A DNA stretch of 52,038 nucleotides from Propionibacteriaceae bacterium. Lineage in GTDB: Bacteria; Actinomycetota; Actinomycetes; Propionibacteriales; Propionibacteriaceae. The stretch spans positions 1 to 52,038 of the forward strand of contig JAFKJK010000003.1 in NCBI GenBank assembly GCA_017306015.1, in the 5' to 3' direction. Numbering within the stretch: position 1 is the first letter of the stretch; each line of letters opens with the position of its first letter. The notes under the pieces are model-generated. The model ran no database searches and had not been told where the DNA came from. It was given only the letters and a program-made list of their open reading frames with translations. Shown piece by piece: positions 1 to 9,272 of the stretch. The position numbers and the translations under genes are program-made.

Positions 1-75
1 ACCACCCAGATCTACACCCACGTCAGCAGCGAGCGGATGCGCCGGGCCTATCAGCAGGCCCACCCGCGTGCCTGA
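1..75 (+). CDS. xerC: Tyrosine recombinase XerC, C-terminal tail (5' end outside window)
   Basis: Only the last 24 codons are present, read in frame from base 1 to a TGA at 73-75. The peptide begins TTQIYTHV and ends in AHPRA, the usual C-terminus of actinobacterial XerC/XerD recombinases. The Tyr of the QIYTHV segment is the expected DNA-cleaving nucleophile of this family. XerC with XerD resolves chromosome dimers at dif. The position just upstream of an M23 peptidase gene and rpsB is the usual actinobacterial context. XerC rather than XerD is inferred from that context. Confidence 0.85.
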   Translation, partial: TTQIYTHVSSERMRRAYQQAHPRA

Positions 76-92
76 GTGGCGAGCCCGCAGTC

Positions 93-1040
93 TCACAGGA
101 ACCCCGCCGGGTCGACCGCCTTGCCGTCCAGTGTGACGCCGAGGTGGAGGTGGCATCCGGTCGCCCACCCGGTGTCGCCCACGCGTCCGATCACCTGGCC
201 ACGGCGCACCCGCTCGCCCACCCGGACCGAGTACTCGGAGGCGTGCATATAGATCGTGACCACCCGGTGGCCACCGACGACACCGTGGTCGACGCTCAGC
301 CGGTTGCCGCTGGCGGAATCGAAGGAGCGGCCGATCACCACTCCGGCGGCAGCGGCGCGGATGGCATCGCCGCAGTCGGCGTGCAGGTCGACCCCGGCGT
401 GCATCCGCCAGCGGTGCAGGATCGGATGGAACCGCATCCCGAACTCCGAGCCGATCGCGCCGGGCACCGGTCGCAGCAACAGCCCCGGGGCTAACCCTGA
501 GCCCAGCTGCGTTCCGCGTTGCTCCGCCAGGCGTTCGGCGACCTCCGCCGACCCGCCCGGCAACAGCCTCAGACCGCCGGTGGTGAACAGCGTGGACGGG
601 TCGAGGTAGGTCTGCCCGCGCAGCCAGCCCAGGTGCAGGCAGGGGCCGGACGCGCAGTGGTGGCCCGCCTCGAGGACGCCGAGTCGCTGGCCGCCGACCA
701 CCTGGTCGCCGACGCGGACGGCGGACGTCACCGGTTCGTAGGTGGTGCGGGTGTCACCGTGCAAGACCACGACGACGCCGGCGCCGGCGATCCGGCCGGC
801 GAACGTGACGCGTCCCGGCAGGACGGCGACCACCGGTGATCCGGCTGCCGCCAGCAGGTCGATCCCGCGGTGCCCGGCCAGCCACGGCTGGTCGGGCGGG
901 TCGAATTCCCGGACGATCGGCCCGGTCACCGGCGGCACTCCGGAAGCGGCGTGGGCCGGCGTGGCCACACCGCCGAGCAGCACGCAGCACAGGCCCACCA
1001 CCAGCCAGCGCGCCGCCTTCGCGGCTCGAACTCTGTTCAC
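93..1040 (-). CDS. Secreted M23-family peptidase with two LytM domains, first one degenerate
   Basis: This is a 315-aa protein starting at GTG 1040. A basic N-terminus and hydrophobic core lead to an AHA-A signal peptidase site near residue 31, so it is exported. Two LytM/M23 domains follow. The second, about 190-315, is complete: zinc ligands H214, D218 and H299, with catalytic His H266 and H297. The first, about 40-150, keeps H57, D61 and H136, but a Cys (C134) stands where H297 lies, and the position of H266 is also not His. It may bind metal without cutting. The likely role is cell-wall peptide hydrolysis or its regulation. An upstream open frame extends to 1463, but it crosses rpsB and lacks a signal peptide, so the GTG start is preferred. 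It is convergent with xerC and divergent from rpsB. Confidence 0.88.
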   Translation of the reverse strand: MNRVRAAKAARWLVVGLCCVLLGGVATPAHAASGVPPVTGPIVREFDPPDQPWLAGHRGIDLLAAAGSPVVAVLPGRVTFAGRIAGAGVVVVLHGDTRTTYEPVTSAVRVGDQVVGGQRLGVLEAGHHCASGPCLHLGWLRGQTYLDPSTLFTTGGLRLLPGGSAEVAERLAEQRGTQLGSGLAPGLLLRPVPGAIGSEFGMRFHPILHRWRMHAGVDLHADCGDAIRAAAAGVVIGRSFDSASGNRLSVDHGVVGGHRVVTIYMHASEYSVRVGERVRRGQVIGRVGDTGWATGCHLHLGVTLDGKAVDPAGFL

Positions 1041-1047
1041 GCCCGGA

Positions 1048-1053
1048 AGTATC
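1048..1053 (-). promoter_or_regulatory. -10-like box for the M23 peptidase gene
   Basis: GATACT on the minus strand lies 7 nt before the GTG start at 1040, the spacing expected for a leaderless transcript. No convincing -35 is visible. This is a weak match supported mainly by the same arrangement at many other genes in the window. Confidence 0.35.
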
Positions 1054-1131
1054 GGGACGCCGGTGCCGACCGGGTCAGCCGATCCGCCGCCTGTGGACAG
1101 CCGGGCCGTTGTGCACAGGCCGGTCGTCCGG

Positions 1132-1350
1132 TTGGCGCCGCTCGTGGCCGACGCCGTACAATCGACGATGCGGTCCGGAAGATCCGGACTGACTTCGCAC
1201 GCCGTCCCACCGTCCGCTGGGCGGATCGGAGCCCGAGGTCCCCGGCAGGGGTGGGCAGCCGATGACGGCGTCAGGCGGGCCGAAGGGTTCGGTCCGGACA
1301 ACCCAGGCCGGGTTGCGGCTCCGTCCGCGCCGGGCAGGAAAGGAACGGCA
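1132..1350 (+). promoter_or_regulatory. Putative rpsB promoter and long 5' leader
   Basis: TTGGCG at 1132-1137 and TACAAT at 1157-1162 form a possible sigma-70 promoter with a long 19-nt spacer. If used, rpsB has a leader of about 180 nt. The leader contains a perfect hairpin (GTCCGG, loop AAGAT, CCGGAC, near 1173-1189) and ends with the purine-rich ribosome binding site AGGAAAGGAA. Together with the M23 promoter this accounts for the 310 bp without a gene at 1041-1350. Autoregulation by S2 is known for rpsB leaders in other bacteria, but nothing here proves it. Confidence 0.4.
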
Positions 1351-2370
1351 ATGGCCGTCGTCACCACGCGCCAGCTGCTCGACAGCGGCGTCCACTTCGG
1401 GCACCAGACCCGTCGCTGGAACCCCAAGATGAAGCGGTTCATCTTCACCGAGCGCAACGGCATCTACATCATCGACCTGCAGCAGTCGCTGACCTACATC
1501 GACCAGGCGTACGCCTTCGTCAAGGACACCGTCGCCCGCGGCGGCCAGATCCTGTTCATCGGCACCAAGAAGCAGGCCCAGGAGGCCATCGCCGAGCAGG
1601 CGACCCGCGTCGGCATGCCGTACGTCAACCAGCGTTGGCTGGGCGGCATGCTCACCAACTTCGGCACGATCAGCAAGCGGATCGCGAAGATGAAGGAGCT
1701 CGAAGGCCTCAACTTCGACGACGTCGCCGCGTCCGGGCTGACCAAGAAGGAACTGCTGCAGCAGAAGCGCAAGAAGGACAAGCTCGCCAAGACCCTCGGC
1801 GGCATCCGCGACATGCACCGGCTGCCGCAGGCCGTCTGGGTGGTAGACACCAACAAGGAGCACCTCGCCATCGACGAGGCCCGCAAGCTGAAGATCCCCG
1901 TGGTCGGCGTCCTCGACACCAACTGCGATCCCGACCAGGTCGACTACCCGATCCCGGGCAACGACGACGCCATCCGCTCGGTCGCCCTGCTCACCCGGGT
2001 GCTCGCGGACGCGGTCGCCGAGGGCCTGCTGGCCCGGTCCAGCGCGGCCGCCACCGGCGAGGAGGCCGAGCCCATGCCCGACTGGGAGCGGGATCTGCTG
2101 GTCACCACCGACAACGCCCCGGTCTCCGAGGCCGAGGCCCTCGAGGGCAGCGACCTGCAGGCCGACCAGCAGGCGGACGCCGTGGACGCCGCGGTGGCGG
2201 AGGCCGCAGCCGAGGCCGAGGCAGTGGCCGCGGCCGTCGCCGAGCCGGCAGCCCAGGAGGCCGAAGCCACGGCCGAGGCCGCAGCTGAGGAAGCCCCGGC
2301 CGAGGAGACCCCGGCCGCCGTCGAGGAGCCGGAAGCCACCACCGACCAGCCCGCCGAGAAGACCAAGTAA
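1351..2370 (+). CDS. rpsB: 30S ribosomal protein S2
   Basis: The 339-aa product starts [20 protein letters not shown], the usual S2 N-terminus, and the S2 fold covers about residues 1-245 ([10 protein letters not shown] and FIGTKKQAQ segments). S2 joins the 30S subunit late and helps hold S1-type interactions at the platform. The open frame extends upstream, but the ATG at 1351 is preceded by a strong ribosome binding site and matches family starts. The last 90 or so residues form an Ala/Glu/Pro-rich acidic tail, longer than in the common 255-aa S2. tsf follows after 14 nt, giving the standard rpsB-tsf operon. Confidence 0.97.
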   Translation: MAVVTTRQLLDSGVHFGHQTRRWNPKMKRFIFTERNGIYIIDLQQSLTYIDQAYAFVKDTVARGGQILFIGTKKQAQEAIAEQATRVGMPYVNQRWLGGMLTNFGTISKRIAKMKELEGLNFDDVAASGLTKKELLQQKRKKDKLAKTLGGIRDMHRLPQAVWVVDTNKEHLAIDEARKLKIPVVGVLDTNCDPDQVDYPIPGNDDAIRSVALLTRVLADAVAEGLLARSSAAATGEEAEPMPDWERDLLVTTDNAPVSEAEALEGSDLQADQQADAVDAAVAEAAAEAEAVAAAVAEPAAQEAEATAEAAAEEAPAEETPAAVEEPEATTDQPAEKTK

Positions 2371-2384
2371 GGAACCAAGCACAC

Positions 2385-3200
2385 ATGGCAACGATCACTG
2401 CCGCGGACGTCAAGAGCCTCCGCGACGCAACCGGCGCCGGCATGATGGACGCCAAGAAGGCGCTCACCGAGGCCGACGGCGACTTCGATGCGGCCGTCGA
2501 GATCCTGCGGGTCAGCGGCCAGGCCAAGATGGCGAACCGCTCCGACCGCTCCGCCAGCAACGGCCTGGTGGCCGCTGCCGGCAGCACCGTCATCCAGCTG
2601 GCAGCCGAGACCGACTTCGTCGCGAAGAACGCCGAGTTCATGACGCTCGCCGACGACATCGCCCGGGCCGTGGACGCCGCCGGGGCCGACGGTGTCGAGG
2701 CTGCACTCCAGGTCTCCCTCCCGTCCGGGAAGACGGTCGCCGAGGCGATCAGCGAGCTCAGCGCGAAGATCGGCGAGAAGCTGGAGCTGGCCGCCGCGGC
2801 CACCTACTCCGGGCCGGTCACCATCTACCTGCACAAGCGGTCCCAGGACCTGCCGCCGCAGGTGGGCGTGATGGTCGAGTACTCCGGCGGCGACGACGAG
2901 TTCGCCAAGGGGCTCGCGATGCAGATCGCCGCGATGTCGCCGGCGTACGTCACCCGCGACGAGGTGCCCGACCACGTGCTCGAGAACGAGCGCAAGATCG
3001 CGACCCTCAGCGCGCAGGAGGAGGGCAAGCCCGAGCACATCATCCCGCGCATCGTCGAGGGCCGCCTGGGCAGCTTCTACAAGGAGGTCTGCCTGGTCGA
3101 GCAGGGCAGCATCGCCGAGGACAAGAAGACCGTCGGCCAGCTGCTGGCCGACAACGGCGTCGAGGTCAAGCGGTTCGTCCGCTTCGCCACCGGCGCCTGA
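2385..3200 (+). CDS. tsf: Elongation factor Ts
   Basis: The 271-aa product matches full-length actinobacterial EF-Ts. It starts MATITAADVKSLRDATGAGM with the N-terminal UBA-like domain and carries the TDFVAKN segment used to contact EF-Tu. EF-Ts is the GDP/GTP exchange factor of EF-Tu. The gene lies 14 nt after rpsB, and an AAGGAA ribosome binding site overlaps the rpsB stop region, so the two genes are probably co-transcribed. A strong inverted repeat follows the stop codon and should end the operon. Confidence 0.97.
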   Translation: MATITAADVKSLRDATGAGMMDAKKALTEADGDFDAAVEILRVSGQAKMANRSDRSASNGLVAAAGSTVIQLAAETDFVAKNAEFMTLADDIARAVDAAGADGVEAALQVSLPSGKTVAEAISELSAKIGEKLELAAAATYSGPVTIYLHKRSQDLPPQVGVMVEYSGGDDEFAKGLAMQIAAMSPAYVTRDEVPDHVLENERKIATLSAQEEGKPEHIIPRIVEGRLGSFYKEVCLVEQGSIAEDKKTVGQLLADNGVEVKRFVRFATGA

Positions 3201-3220
3201 GGCACGACCTGAGCCCGGCC

Positions 3221-3256
3221 CAGCGGCCGTCCACTCCCCGGAGCGGACGGCCGCTG
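3221..3256 (+). terminator. Hairpin terminator after tsf
   Basis: A perfect 12-bp stem, CAGCGGCCGTCC at 3221-3232 with GGACGGCCGCTG at 3245-3256, encloses a 12-nt loop. No U-tract follows, as is common for terminators in high-GC actinobacteria. It separates the rpsB-tsf operon from pyrH. Confidence 0.75.
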
Positions 3257-3280
3257 GCATGTGCGGGCCCGGGATTCGGT

Positions 3281-3286
3281 TAGGGT
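3281..3286 (+). promoter_or_regulatory. -10 box upstream of pyrH
   Basis: TAGGGT lies 37 nt before the pyrH ATG and just downstream of the tsf terminator, so pyrH-frr-cdsA-rlmN probably has its own promoter. The -35 region is not recognisable. Confidence 0.4.
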
Positions 3287-3323
3287 GGTCGGCAGTCGTA
3301 CCGAGGCGTCCGAAGGAGTACCG

Positions 3324-4037
3324 ATGGCAAGTCCCTACCGCCGCGTCCTGCTCAAGCTCTCGGGTGAGGCGTTCGGCGGCGGCAGCCTCGGAGTCGACCC
3401 GGACGTGATCTCGTCCATCGCCGCCCAGATCGCCGGCGTCGTCGGTACCGGCGTCCAGGTGGCGATCGTCACCGGCGGCGGCAACTTCTTCCGCGGAGCC
3501 GAGCTCCAGACCCGCGGCATGGACCGGGCCCGCGCCGACTACATGGGCATGCTGGGCACGGTGATGAACAGCCTCGCCCTGCAGGACTTCCTGGAGAAGG
3601 CCGGCGTCCCGACCAGGGTGCAGACCGCCATCGCGATGGGCCAGGTGGCCGAGCCGTACATTCCGCTGCGGGCGATCCGGCATCTGGAGAAGGGACGGGT
3701 GGTGGTCTTCGGCGCCGGCTCGGGGATGCCGTTCTTCTCCACCGACACGGTCGCCGCCCAGCGCGCGCTGGAGATCGGCGCTGAGGTGCTGTTGATGGCC
3801 AAACAGGGGGCGGACGGGGTCTACGACTGCGACCCGAAGACGAACCCGGACGCCACCCGCTTCGACGACCTGACCTACGACGACTTCCTCGCCCGCGACC
3901 TGAAGGTCGCCGACGCCACCGCCGTCAGCCTCGCCCGCGAACACGACCTGCCGATGGTGTTCTTCGATCTGGGGGTCGACGGCAATATCGCCCGGGTCGT
4001 CGCGGGTGAGAAGATCGGAACGACCCTGCACTCCTGA
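3324..4037 (+). CDS. pyrH: Uridylate kinase (UMP kinase)
   Basis: The 237-aa product is a bacterial-type UMP kinase of the amino acid kinase fold. It opens [15 protein letters not shown], carries the glycine-rich [11 protein letters not shown] phosphate-binding loop and the [17 protein letters not shown] region typical of PyrH (here [16 protein letters not shown]), and ends with the nucleotide-binding part around [12 protein letters not shown]. It converts UMP to UDP for pyrimidine nucleotide supply. The ATG at 3324 follows GAAGGAG at 3312-3318, which decides the start over an upstream in-frame codon. frr follows, as in most actinobacteria. Confidence 0.97.
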   Translation: MASPYRRVLLKLSGEAFGGGSLGVDPDVISSIAAQIAGVVGTGVQVAIVTGGGNFFRGAELQTRGMDRARADYMGMLGTVMNSLALQDFLEKAGVPTRVQTAIAMGQVAEPYIPLRAIRHLEKGRVVVFGAGSGMPFFSTDTVAAQRALEIGAEVLLMAKQGADGVYDCDPKTNPDATRFDDLTYDDFLARDLKVADATAVSLAREHDLPMVFFDLGVDGNIARVVAGEKIGTTLHS

Positions 4038-4068
4038 GGGTGCAGGCCGACAAGAAGGGGAGCTCGCT

Positions 4069-4626
4069 GTGCTCGCTGAGATCATCGCCGACGCCAACCA
4101 CAAGATGGCCGGCACCGTCGACCACACCGGTGAGGAGTTCGCAGCCATTCGCACCGGCCGCGCCCACCCGGCCATGTTCAACAAGCTGCTGGTGGACTAC
4201 TACGGCGCCCCGACGCCGCTGCAGCAACTGGCCACCTTCCAGGTGCCGGAGGCCCGCACCGTCCTGATCACGCCGTTCGACCGCGGCGCGATGTCCGGCA
4301 TCGAGCGGGCGATCCGCGACTCCGACCTCGGGGTGAACCCGGCGAACGACGGCAACCTGATCCGGATCGTGCTGCCGCAGCTCACCGAGGAGCGCCGCAA
4401 GGAGTACATCAAGCTCGCCCGGCACAAGGCGGAGGAGGGGCGGGTGGCCGTCCGCAACGTCCGCCGGCACGCGATCGAGGGCGTCAACAAGCTGGTCAAG
4501 GACAAGGAGATCGGCGAGGACGACGCCCGCGGGGCGGAGAAGCAGCTGGACGCGGCCACGAAGAAGCACATCGACGAGATCGACGAGCTGCTGAGGGCCA
4601 AGGAAGCCGAATTGCTGGAGGTCTAG
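4069..4626 (+). CDS. frr: Ribosome recycling factor
   Basis: The 185-aa product has the exact length of RRF. It starts at GTG 4069 after AAGAAGGGGAG; the open frame runs further upstream but would overlap pyrH. The conserved [14 protein letters not shown] segment and the C-terminal three-helix region ([21 protein letters not shown]) are clear. RRF works with EF-G to split post-termination ribosomes. The gene sits 31 nt after pyrH and 3 nt before cdsA, so it is part of the pyrH-frr-cdsA-rlmN operon. Confidence 0.97.
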   Translation: MLAEIIADANHKMAGTVDHTGEEFAAIRTGRAHPAMFNKLLVDYYGAPTPLQQLATFQVPEARTVLITPFDRGAMSGIERAIRDSDLGVNPANDGNLIRIVLPQLTEERRKEYIKLARHKAEEGRVAVRNVRRHAIEGVNKLVKDKEIGEDDARGAEKQLDAATKKHIDEIDELLRAKEAELLEV

Positions 4627-4629
4627 CGC

Positions 4630-5496
4630 TTGAGCCACCAGGCCGAAGCGCCGCGGACGTCGCGGGCTGGCCGCGATCTGCCTGCTGCGATCGCGGTCGG
4701 CCTTGGCCTGTTCGCGCTCGTGGTCGTGACCCTGCTGTGGTTCCACCCGGGCTTCATCGCCCTGCTGGTCGTCCTGACCAGCCTCGGCTGCGTCGAGCTT
4801 CATCACGCGCTGGACAAGGTGGGGATGCGCTCGGCGCTGATCCCGGTCGTGATCGGCAACGTCGCGATCATCGGCGGCTCGTACGCCGCGGCGGAACTGC
4901 AACCGGTGACGAAGCTGCCCTGGCACGTCGTGCTGCTCGGCTTCCTCGGCGTGACCGTGATGGTGGCCCTGGTCTGGCGCATGTTCGGCGGAGCGGACGG
5001 GTACGCGCGCGACAGCGCGGCCAGCCTGTTCACGATCAGCTACGTGCCGCTGCTGGCGTCCTTCGTCGGACTGATCCTCGCCTCGCCGCACGGCGCTGCC
5101 AAGGTCGTCGCGGTCTTCCTGGCGATCTCGGGCACCGACACCGGCGGCTACGCGGTCGGCGCCACCCTCGGCAAGCACCCGATGGCCCCGCTGATCAGCC
5201 CGAAGAAGACCTGGGAGGGTTTCGCCGGGTCGCTGGCGCTGGCCTCGCTGGTGACGATCCTGATGGTGGTGTTCGGGATGGGCCAGCCGTGGTGGTACGG
5301 CCTGATCCTCGCCGTCGTCGTGGTGGTCGCCAGCACGGCGGGCGATCTGATCGAGTCGATGATCAAGCGGGACGTGGGCATCAAGGACATGAGCTCCTTC
5401 CTGCCCGGCCACGGCGGCGTCCTCGACCGGCTCGACTCCACCCTGGTGGCCGCCCCGGCCGCCTGGATCGTGTTCGCGCTGCTCGGGCCGAACTGA
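4630..5496 (+). CDS. cdsA: Phosphatidate cytidylyltransferase (CDP-diglyceride synthase)
   Basis: A 288-aa membrane protein with several hydrophobic segments from residue 20 onward. It ends with the CDP-diglyceride synthase signature, [18 protein letters not shown] then LDRLDS, which carries the catalytic acidic residues. It makes CDP-diacylglycerol from phosphatidic acid and CTP, the precursor of phospholipids. Translation is inferred to start at TTG 4630, three bases after the frr stop; the sequence before the first membrane helix is short and hydrophilic, as expected. Its TGA overlaps the rlmN ATG by one base, which points to translational coupling. Confidence 0.95.
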   Translation: MSHQAEAPRTSRAGRDLPAAIAVGLGLFALVVVTLLWFHPGFIALLVVLTSLGCVELHHALDKVGMRSALIPVVIGNVAIIGGSYAAAELQPVTKLPWHVVLLGFLGVTVMVALVWRMFGGADGYARDSAASLFTISYVPLLASFVGLILASPHGAAKVVAVFLAISGTDTGGYAVGATLGKHPMAPLISPKKTWEGFAGSLALASLVTILMVVFGMGQPWWYGLILAVVVVVASTAGDLIESMIKRDVGIKDMSSFLPGHGGVLDRLDSTLVAAPAAWIVFALLGPN

Positions 5497-6701
5497 TGAC
5501 GGGCCTCACTCCGGAGGAGGAGGCGGACTACGCCGGCCTGGTGGCACGCGTCGAGGCCGGACGGACGGTGCCGCTGGACCTCGCCGCACGCCGCGGCAAG
5601 GCCGCGCCGCACTGGGCCGACCTGGACGCGGACGCCCGCACGGCCGCCATCGCCGAGCTCGGACTGCCGAAGTACCGGGCGGGCCAGTTGACCCGGCACC
5701 TGTTCGAGCGGCTGAGCTCCGACCCCGACACCTGGACCGACATCCCCAAGGCCGAACGCGAGGTGCTCGCGTCCCGGTTCGTGCCGCCGCTGCTGAGCCT
5801 GGTCCGAGACCAGGTCGCCGACGCCGGCACGACGGTGAAGTCGCTGTGGCGGCTCGGGGACGGCTCGCTGGTCGAGAGCGTGCTGATGCGCTACGGCGTC
5901 CCCGGCGTCCGGTCCTCGGGGAGGGGGCGGGAGCGTGCGACCGTCTGCATCTCGTCGCAGGCCGGCTGCGGCATGGCGTGCCCGTTCTGCGCGACCGGTC
6001 AGGGCGGCCTGAAGCGGAACCTGTCCACCGGCGAGATCATCGCCCAGGTCGTGGACGCCGCCCGCCGGCTCCGCGACGGCGAGGTGCCCGGCGGGCCCGG
6101 ACGGGTCAACAACATCGTGTTCATGGGCATGGGCGAGCCGATGGCCAACTACAACGCGGTGCTGCGGGCCGTCCGACTGATCACCGCACCTGCCCCGGAC
6201 GGGCTGGGGATCTCGGCGCGCGGGGTGACGGTGTCCACCGTCGGGCTGGTGCCGCAGATCGGCCGGCTGGCCACCGAGGGCATCCCGGTGACCCTGGCGG
6301 TCAGCCTGCACGCCCCTGACGACGAGTTGCGGGACGAGCTGTGCCCGATCAACACCCGGTGGGGAGTCCGCGAGGTGCTGGACGCGGCGAAGGGCTACTT
6401 CACGGCCACGTCGCGGCGGGTGTCGATCGAGTACGCGTTGATCCGCGACATCAACGACCAGGCGTGGCGGGCCGACCGGCTGGCCGACGTGCTGCTCGGG
6501 CCGAACGGCTACGGCTGGGTGCACGTGAACCTGATCCCGCTGAACCCGACCCCCGGCTCGAAGTGGACGGCGTCCCGCGAGCGGGACGAGGCCGAATTCG
6601 TCCATCGCCTGGAGGCCAGGGGAGTGGCGGTCACCGTCCGGGACACCCGGGGACGCGAGATCGACGGGGCCTGCGGCCAGTTGGCCGCCTCGGAGGCGTG
6701 A
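5496..6701 (+). CDS. rlmN: 23S rRNA (adenine2503-C2)-methyltransferase RlmN
   Basis: The 401-aa radical-SAM methyltransferase has the cluster motif Cx3Cx2C as C158, C162 and C165 in [11 protein letters not shown]. The family segments [15 protein letters not shown] and [18 protein letters not shown] are present. RlmN family members methylate C2 of A2503 in 23S rRNA and A37 in some tRNAs through a methyl-cysteine intermediate. The ATG at 5496 overlaps the cdsA stop (TGATG), while the open frame upstream is a shadow of cdsA. The stop overlaps the next ATG in the same way, so the three genes are coupled. Confidence 0.96.
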   Translation: MTGLTPEEEADYAGLVARVEAGRTVPLDLAARRGKAAPHWADLDADARTAAIAELGLPKYRAGQLTRHLFERLSSDPDTWTDIPKAEREVLASRFVPPLLSLVRDQVADAGTTVKSLWRLGDGSLVESVLMRYGVPGVRSSGRGRERATVCISSQAGCGMACPFCATGQGGLKRNLSTGEIIAQVVDAARRLRDGEVPGGPGRVNNIVFMGMGEPMANYNAVLRAVRLITAPAPDGLGISARGVTVSTVGLVPQIGRLATEGIPVTLAVSLHAPDDELRDELCPINTRWGVREVLDAAKGYFTATSRRVSIEYALIRDINDQAWRADRLADVLLGPNGYGWVHVNLIPLNPTPGSKWTASRERDEAEFVHRLEARGVAVTVRDTRGREIDGACGQLAASEA

Positions 6702-7285
6702 TGCCGGAGGCGGCGTTCGTGGACATCGTTCCCGGGAAGCGGGACCTCCAGTGGCTCAACGTGGTGGCAGTGGTGCTCTTCGGAGCCGGACTGGTGGCCG
6801 GGGTGGTGTTGCTGGTGGTGCGCGGCCCGGTGGATATCGCCTTCGGACTGATCGAAATGCTCGTCGTGACGGTGCTGTGTGTCGTCGTCATCGTCGTGCA
6901 CGAACTGACCCACGGCCTGGTGATGCTCCTGCTGGGCGAGCGACCGCGGTTCGGATTCGTGCGGATGGCCGGCAGCGTCCCGGCGTTCTTCGCGACGCCG
7001 GCCCGTCCGGTGCGGTTCACCCGTGGCCAGTACCTGACGATCGCGCTCGCGCCGTTGGTGGTCGTGAACGTCGTCACGGCCGGCCTGATCCTGGTCGCGC
7101 CGGTCGGCTGGTGGTTCGTCCTGCCGCTCGCCCTGCACCTGTCCGGCTGCGTCGGCGACCTGTGGGCGACGCGACAGGCGCTCGCGCAGCCGGCCGGCGC
7201 CTCGTTCGAGGACCTGCGGGACGGCCTACGGGTGTTCCCGCCGCCGGCCGGCGCGCCTGGCCCGGCGCGTGACCGCCCCTGCTGA
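6701..7285 (+). CDS. DUF3267-type membrane zinc metalloprotease-like protein
   Basis: This 194-aa protein has about four hydrophobic segments. An HELTH zinc-binding motif (H67, E68, H71) lies at the end of the second, the arrangement seen in the DUF3267/site-2-protease-like family. It overlaps the rlmN stop by one base and is therefore read from the same transcript. The substrate is unknown. The last 25 residues are Pro/Ala-rich and the stop comes only after an AGAPGPAR tail, so the functional part ends near residue 170. The family call rests on the HExxH motif and topology, not on a full alignment. Confidence 0.72.
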   Translation: MPEAAFVDIVPGKRDLQWLNVVAVVLFGAGLVAGVVLLVVRGPVDIAFGLIEMLVVTVLCVVVIVVHELTHGLVMLLLGERPRFGFVRMAGSVPAFFATPARPVRFTRGQYLTIALAPLVVVNVVTAGLILVAPVGWWFVLPLALHLSGCVGDLWATRQALAQPAGASFEDLRDGLRVFPPPAGAPGPARDRPC

Positions 7286-7382
7286 GGGGCCGCCCGGGCA
7301 TAGCGAGCAGTATCGGAGAAGCCTCTCAGGGGTGGTCGGTGGCAGGCTGGACGGGAACGAACAGGACAAGGACAGGAGTGAG

Positions 7383-7838
7383 ATGAGCCCGACGAAGAAG
7401 GAATCGGTCACCGGCAACTTCAGCGCCGAGGAGCGCGCGGCGATGAAGGAGTACGCCGCCGAACTGCAGGCGGAGAAGAAGCGCAAGGGGAGTGCCGACA
7501 AGGCCGCGCTGGATGCGCAGGACCTGTTGGACAAGATCGCGGCCCTGGACGGCGACGACCGCGTGCTGGCCGAGAAGGTGCACGCGATCATCACCGCCGC
7601 CGCTCCGGAACTTGCTCCCAAGACCTGGTACGGCATGCCTGCCTACTACCGCGACGGCAAGGCTGTCGTGTTCTTCCAGCCGGCCGCCAAGTTCAAGGCC
7701 CGGTACTCCACCCTCGGCTTCAACGACGGCGCCACCCTCGACGACGGCGACATGTGGCCCACCTCCTACGCGCTGACCACGATCGGCCCGGCCGAGGAGA
7801 AGAAGATCGCCGAGTTGGTGAACCGCGCAGTCAGCTAG
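7383..7838 (+). CDS. DUF1801/YdhG-like small protein
   Basis: A 151-aa soluble protein starting MSPTKKESVTGNFS after GACAGGAGTGAG. The second half contains PKTWYGMPAYYRDGKAVVFF followed by KARYSTLGFNDGATLDDG, the pattern of the DUF1801 fold (YdhG/iron-chaperone-like proteins). A charged coiled stretch at residues 15-45 is typical of actinobacterial members. No biochemical role can be read from the sequence. An open frame continues upstream to 7269, but the ribosome binding site at 7374-7378 supports ATG 7383. The gene is followed by a repeat-filled intergenic region. Confidence 0.75.
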   Translation: MSPTKKESVTGNFSAEERAAMKEYAAELQAEKKRKGSADKAALDAQDLLDKIAALDGDDRVLAEKVHAIITAAAPELAPKTWYGMPAYYRDGKAVVFFQPAAKFKARYSTLGFNDGATLDDGDMWPTSYALTTIGPAEEKKIAELVNRAVS

Positions 7839-8165
7839 TCATCGGGGCTCCGACCCCTGTCGTCCCGGGCCCGACGTTGTGGTCCTGACTTCGTCGTGTC
7901 GTCCCGCGCGGCCTCGTCGTCCCGGGCGCGGCCTTGTGGCCCCGAGCCCGACCTCGTCGTCCCGGGCCCCGACCCGGGACCGCGTGTCGAAGGCATCGTT
8001 GGTTCGGGCGGAGACCCCCGCTTTCGCGGGGATGACGAGAGCGGAGGGTGATCACTCGAGGGGAGGGTGAATGACGAGAGCCGAGGGGTGACGAGAGCCG
8101 AGGGTGACGAAAGCGGAGGCGGTGGCGAGAGCGGGTTCGCGGCGAAGCGGCGGACAGTGAGCCTC
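7839..8165. repeat. Intergenic cluster of palindromic and short tandem repeats
   Basis: This 327-bp gap between convergent genes holds no plausible CDS. It contains several CGTCGTCCCGG blocks, including the perfect palindrome GTCCCGGG-CCCCGA-CCCGGGAC at 7959-7980, which recurs exactly at 27234-27255 and 27462-27483. A second hairpin, CCCCGC-TTTC-GCGGGG at 8016-8031, is followed by GATGACGAG, as are the hairpins near 27 kb. After it, a TGACGAGAGC(C/G)GAGGG unit is repeated from 8033, 8072 and 8089 with a weaker copy at 8105, partly in 16-17-bp steps. The hairpins could end transcription from both sides. Confidence 0.8.
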
Positions 8166-9266
8166 TCAGCAGAGCAGGGCCGGGACCTCGGCGATGTCGT
8201 CGACGAGGTGGAGCGCGGAGGCCATCGGGCGGCCGTCGGCCAGCGCGGTGAGCAGGGGCCACGCGGGGACGGTTCGGGTCCAGTACTCGGCCCCGACCAG
8301 CACCAGCGGCGGGATCGTCTCCTCCGGGAGTGCGTAGAACCGCGGCGTGACGCCCTGGAAGATCTCCTGGACCGTGCCGGCCGCGCCGGGCAGGCAGACC
8401 AGGCCGCCGGTCGCCAGCCGCAACAGCACGTCCTCGCGGACGGCGTTGGAGAACAGCTTCGCGATCCCGGTGCTGAACACGTTCGGCGGCTCGTGGCCGT
8501 ACAACCAGGTGGGGACGCCGTACGACCGTCCGCCGAGCGCGTGCCGGGCGGCGACCTCGAGACCGGCGCTCACCCAGCTCGCCACGTCGTCGGAGAACCG
8601 CGGACGCTCCGCGAGCAGCCCCAGCGCAGCGTCCAGCTCGGCCTCGTCGCCCTGCAGCGACGCGCCCAGGTTCACCGCCTCCATCGCGCCCGGTCCGCCA
8701 CCGGTCACCACCGCCCGTCCGGACGCGGCCAGCGCCCGTCCCAGCCGCGCGGCGGCCGCGTAGCCCTCCGATCCACGAACCAGCGCGTGGCCGCCCATCA
8801 CCCCGACGGCGCCGTGCAGGTCGACCGCGCGCAGGGCCTCGGTCATGGCGTGGTCGTGCAGGGTCATCGCCAGCTCGCTGCTCAGGCTGCGGTGCGCGCC
8901 GACGTGTTTCCACCAGCGGTAGTTGCGGGCGTCCAAGGTGTAGCGGTAGCCGTCCTCCAGCCCCTCGTACAGCTCGTCAGCGGTGTACAGGTCCGTCCGG
9001 TAGGGGTTGAAGGGCAGGTCGGGCAGGGTGGGGAAGACCAGAGCACCGCGGCCCTCGATCTCGGCCTCGACGCCCGGCGCGAAGGTACAGCCGAGGAAGA
9101 CCGTCCGGTCGATCGTGGCGTGCCTGAGAGCTCGACTGCGGTCGCTGAGGTCGAGCGACTGGATCCAGCAACCGGTCAGGCTGCCGGCATGGGCGAGCCG
9201 GGCGTCGAAGTCCTCGAGCGTGTCCAGCTCGGTGCCGGGGCCCCCTCGCGCGGCGATTTCGCTCAC
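8166..9266 (-). CDS. LOG-family Rossmann-fold protein
   Basis: The 366-aa product has a C-terminal LOG-family domain. GVMGGHALVRG leads into VVTGGGPGAMEAVNLGA, and then LPGAAGTVQEIFQ corresponds to the PGGxGTxxE signature with Ala replacing the second Gly. LOG-family enzymes cleave the N-glycosidic bond of nucleoside monophosphates, releasing ribose 5-phosphate (cytokinin-activating LOG, nucleosidase PpnN). The N-terminal 140 residues are extra compared with short LOG proteins, so the substrate cannot be guessed. The start is GTG 9266, six nt after a TAGGCT box. The gene is divergent from dxr across 62 bp. Confidence 0.78.
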   Translation of the reverse strand: MSEIAARGGPGTELDTLEDFDARLAHAGSLTGCWIQSLDLSDRSRALRHATIDRTVFLGCTFAPGVEAEIEGRGALVFPTLPDLPFNPYRTDLYTADELYEGLEDGYRYTLDARNYRWWKHVGAHRSLSSELAMTLHDHAMTEALRAVDLHGAVGVMGGHALVRGSEGYAAAARLGRALAASGRAVVTGGGPGAMEAVNLGASLQGDEAELDAALGLLAERPRFSDDVASWVSAGLEVAARHALGGRSYGVPTWLYGHEPPNVFSTGIAKLFSNAVREDVLLRLATGGLVCLPGAAGTVQEIFQGVTPRFYALPEETIPPLVLVGAEYWTRTVPAWPLLTALADGRPMASALHLVDDIAEVPALLC

Positions 9267-9272
9267 TTGGGC

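Noticed and set aside
93..1463. Start of the M23 peptidase at 1463
   Set aside because: The extra 141 residues overlap rpsB and hide the signal peptide that becomes N-terminal with GTG 1040.
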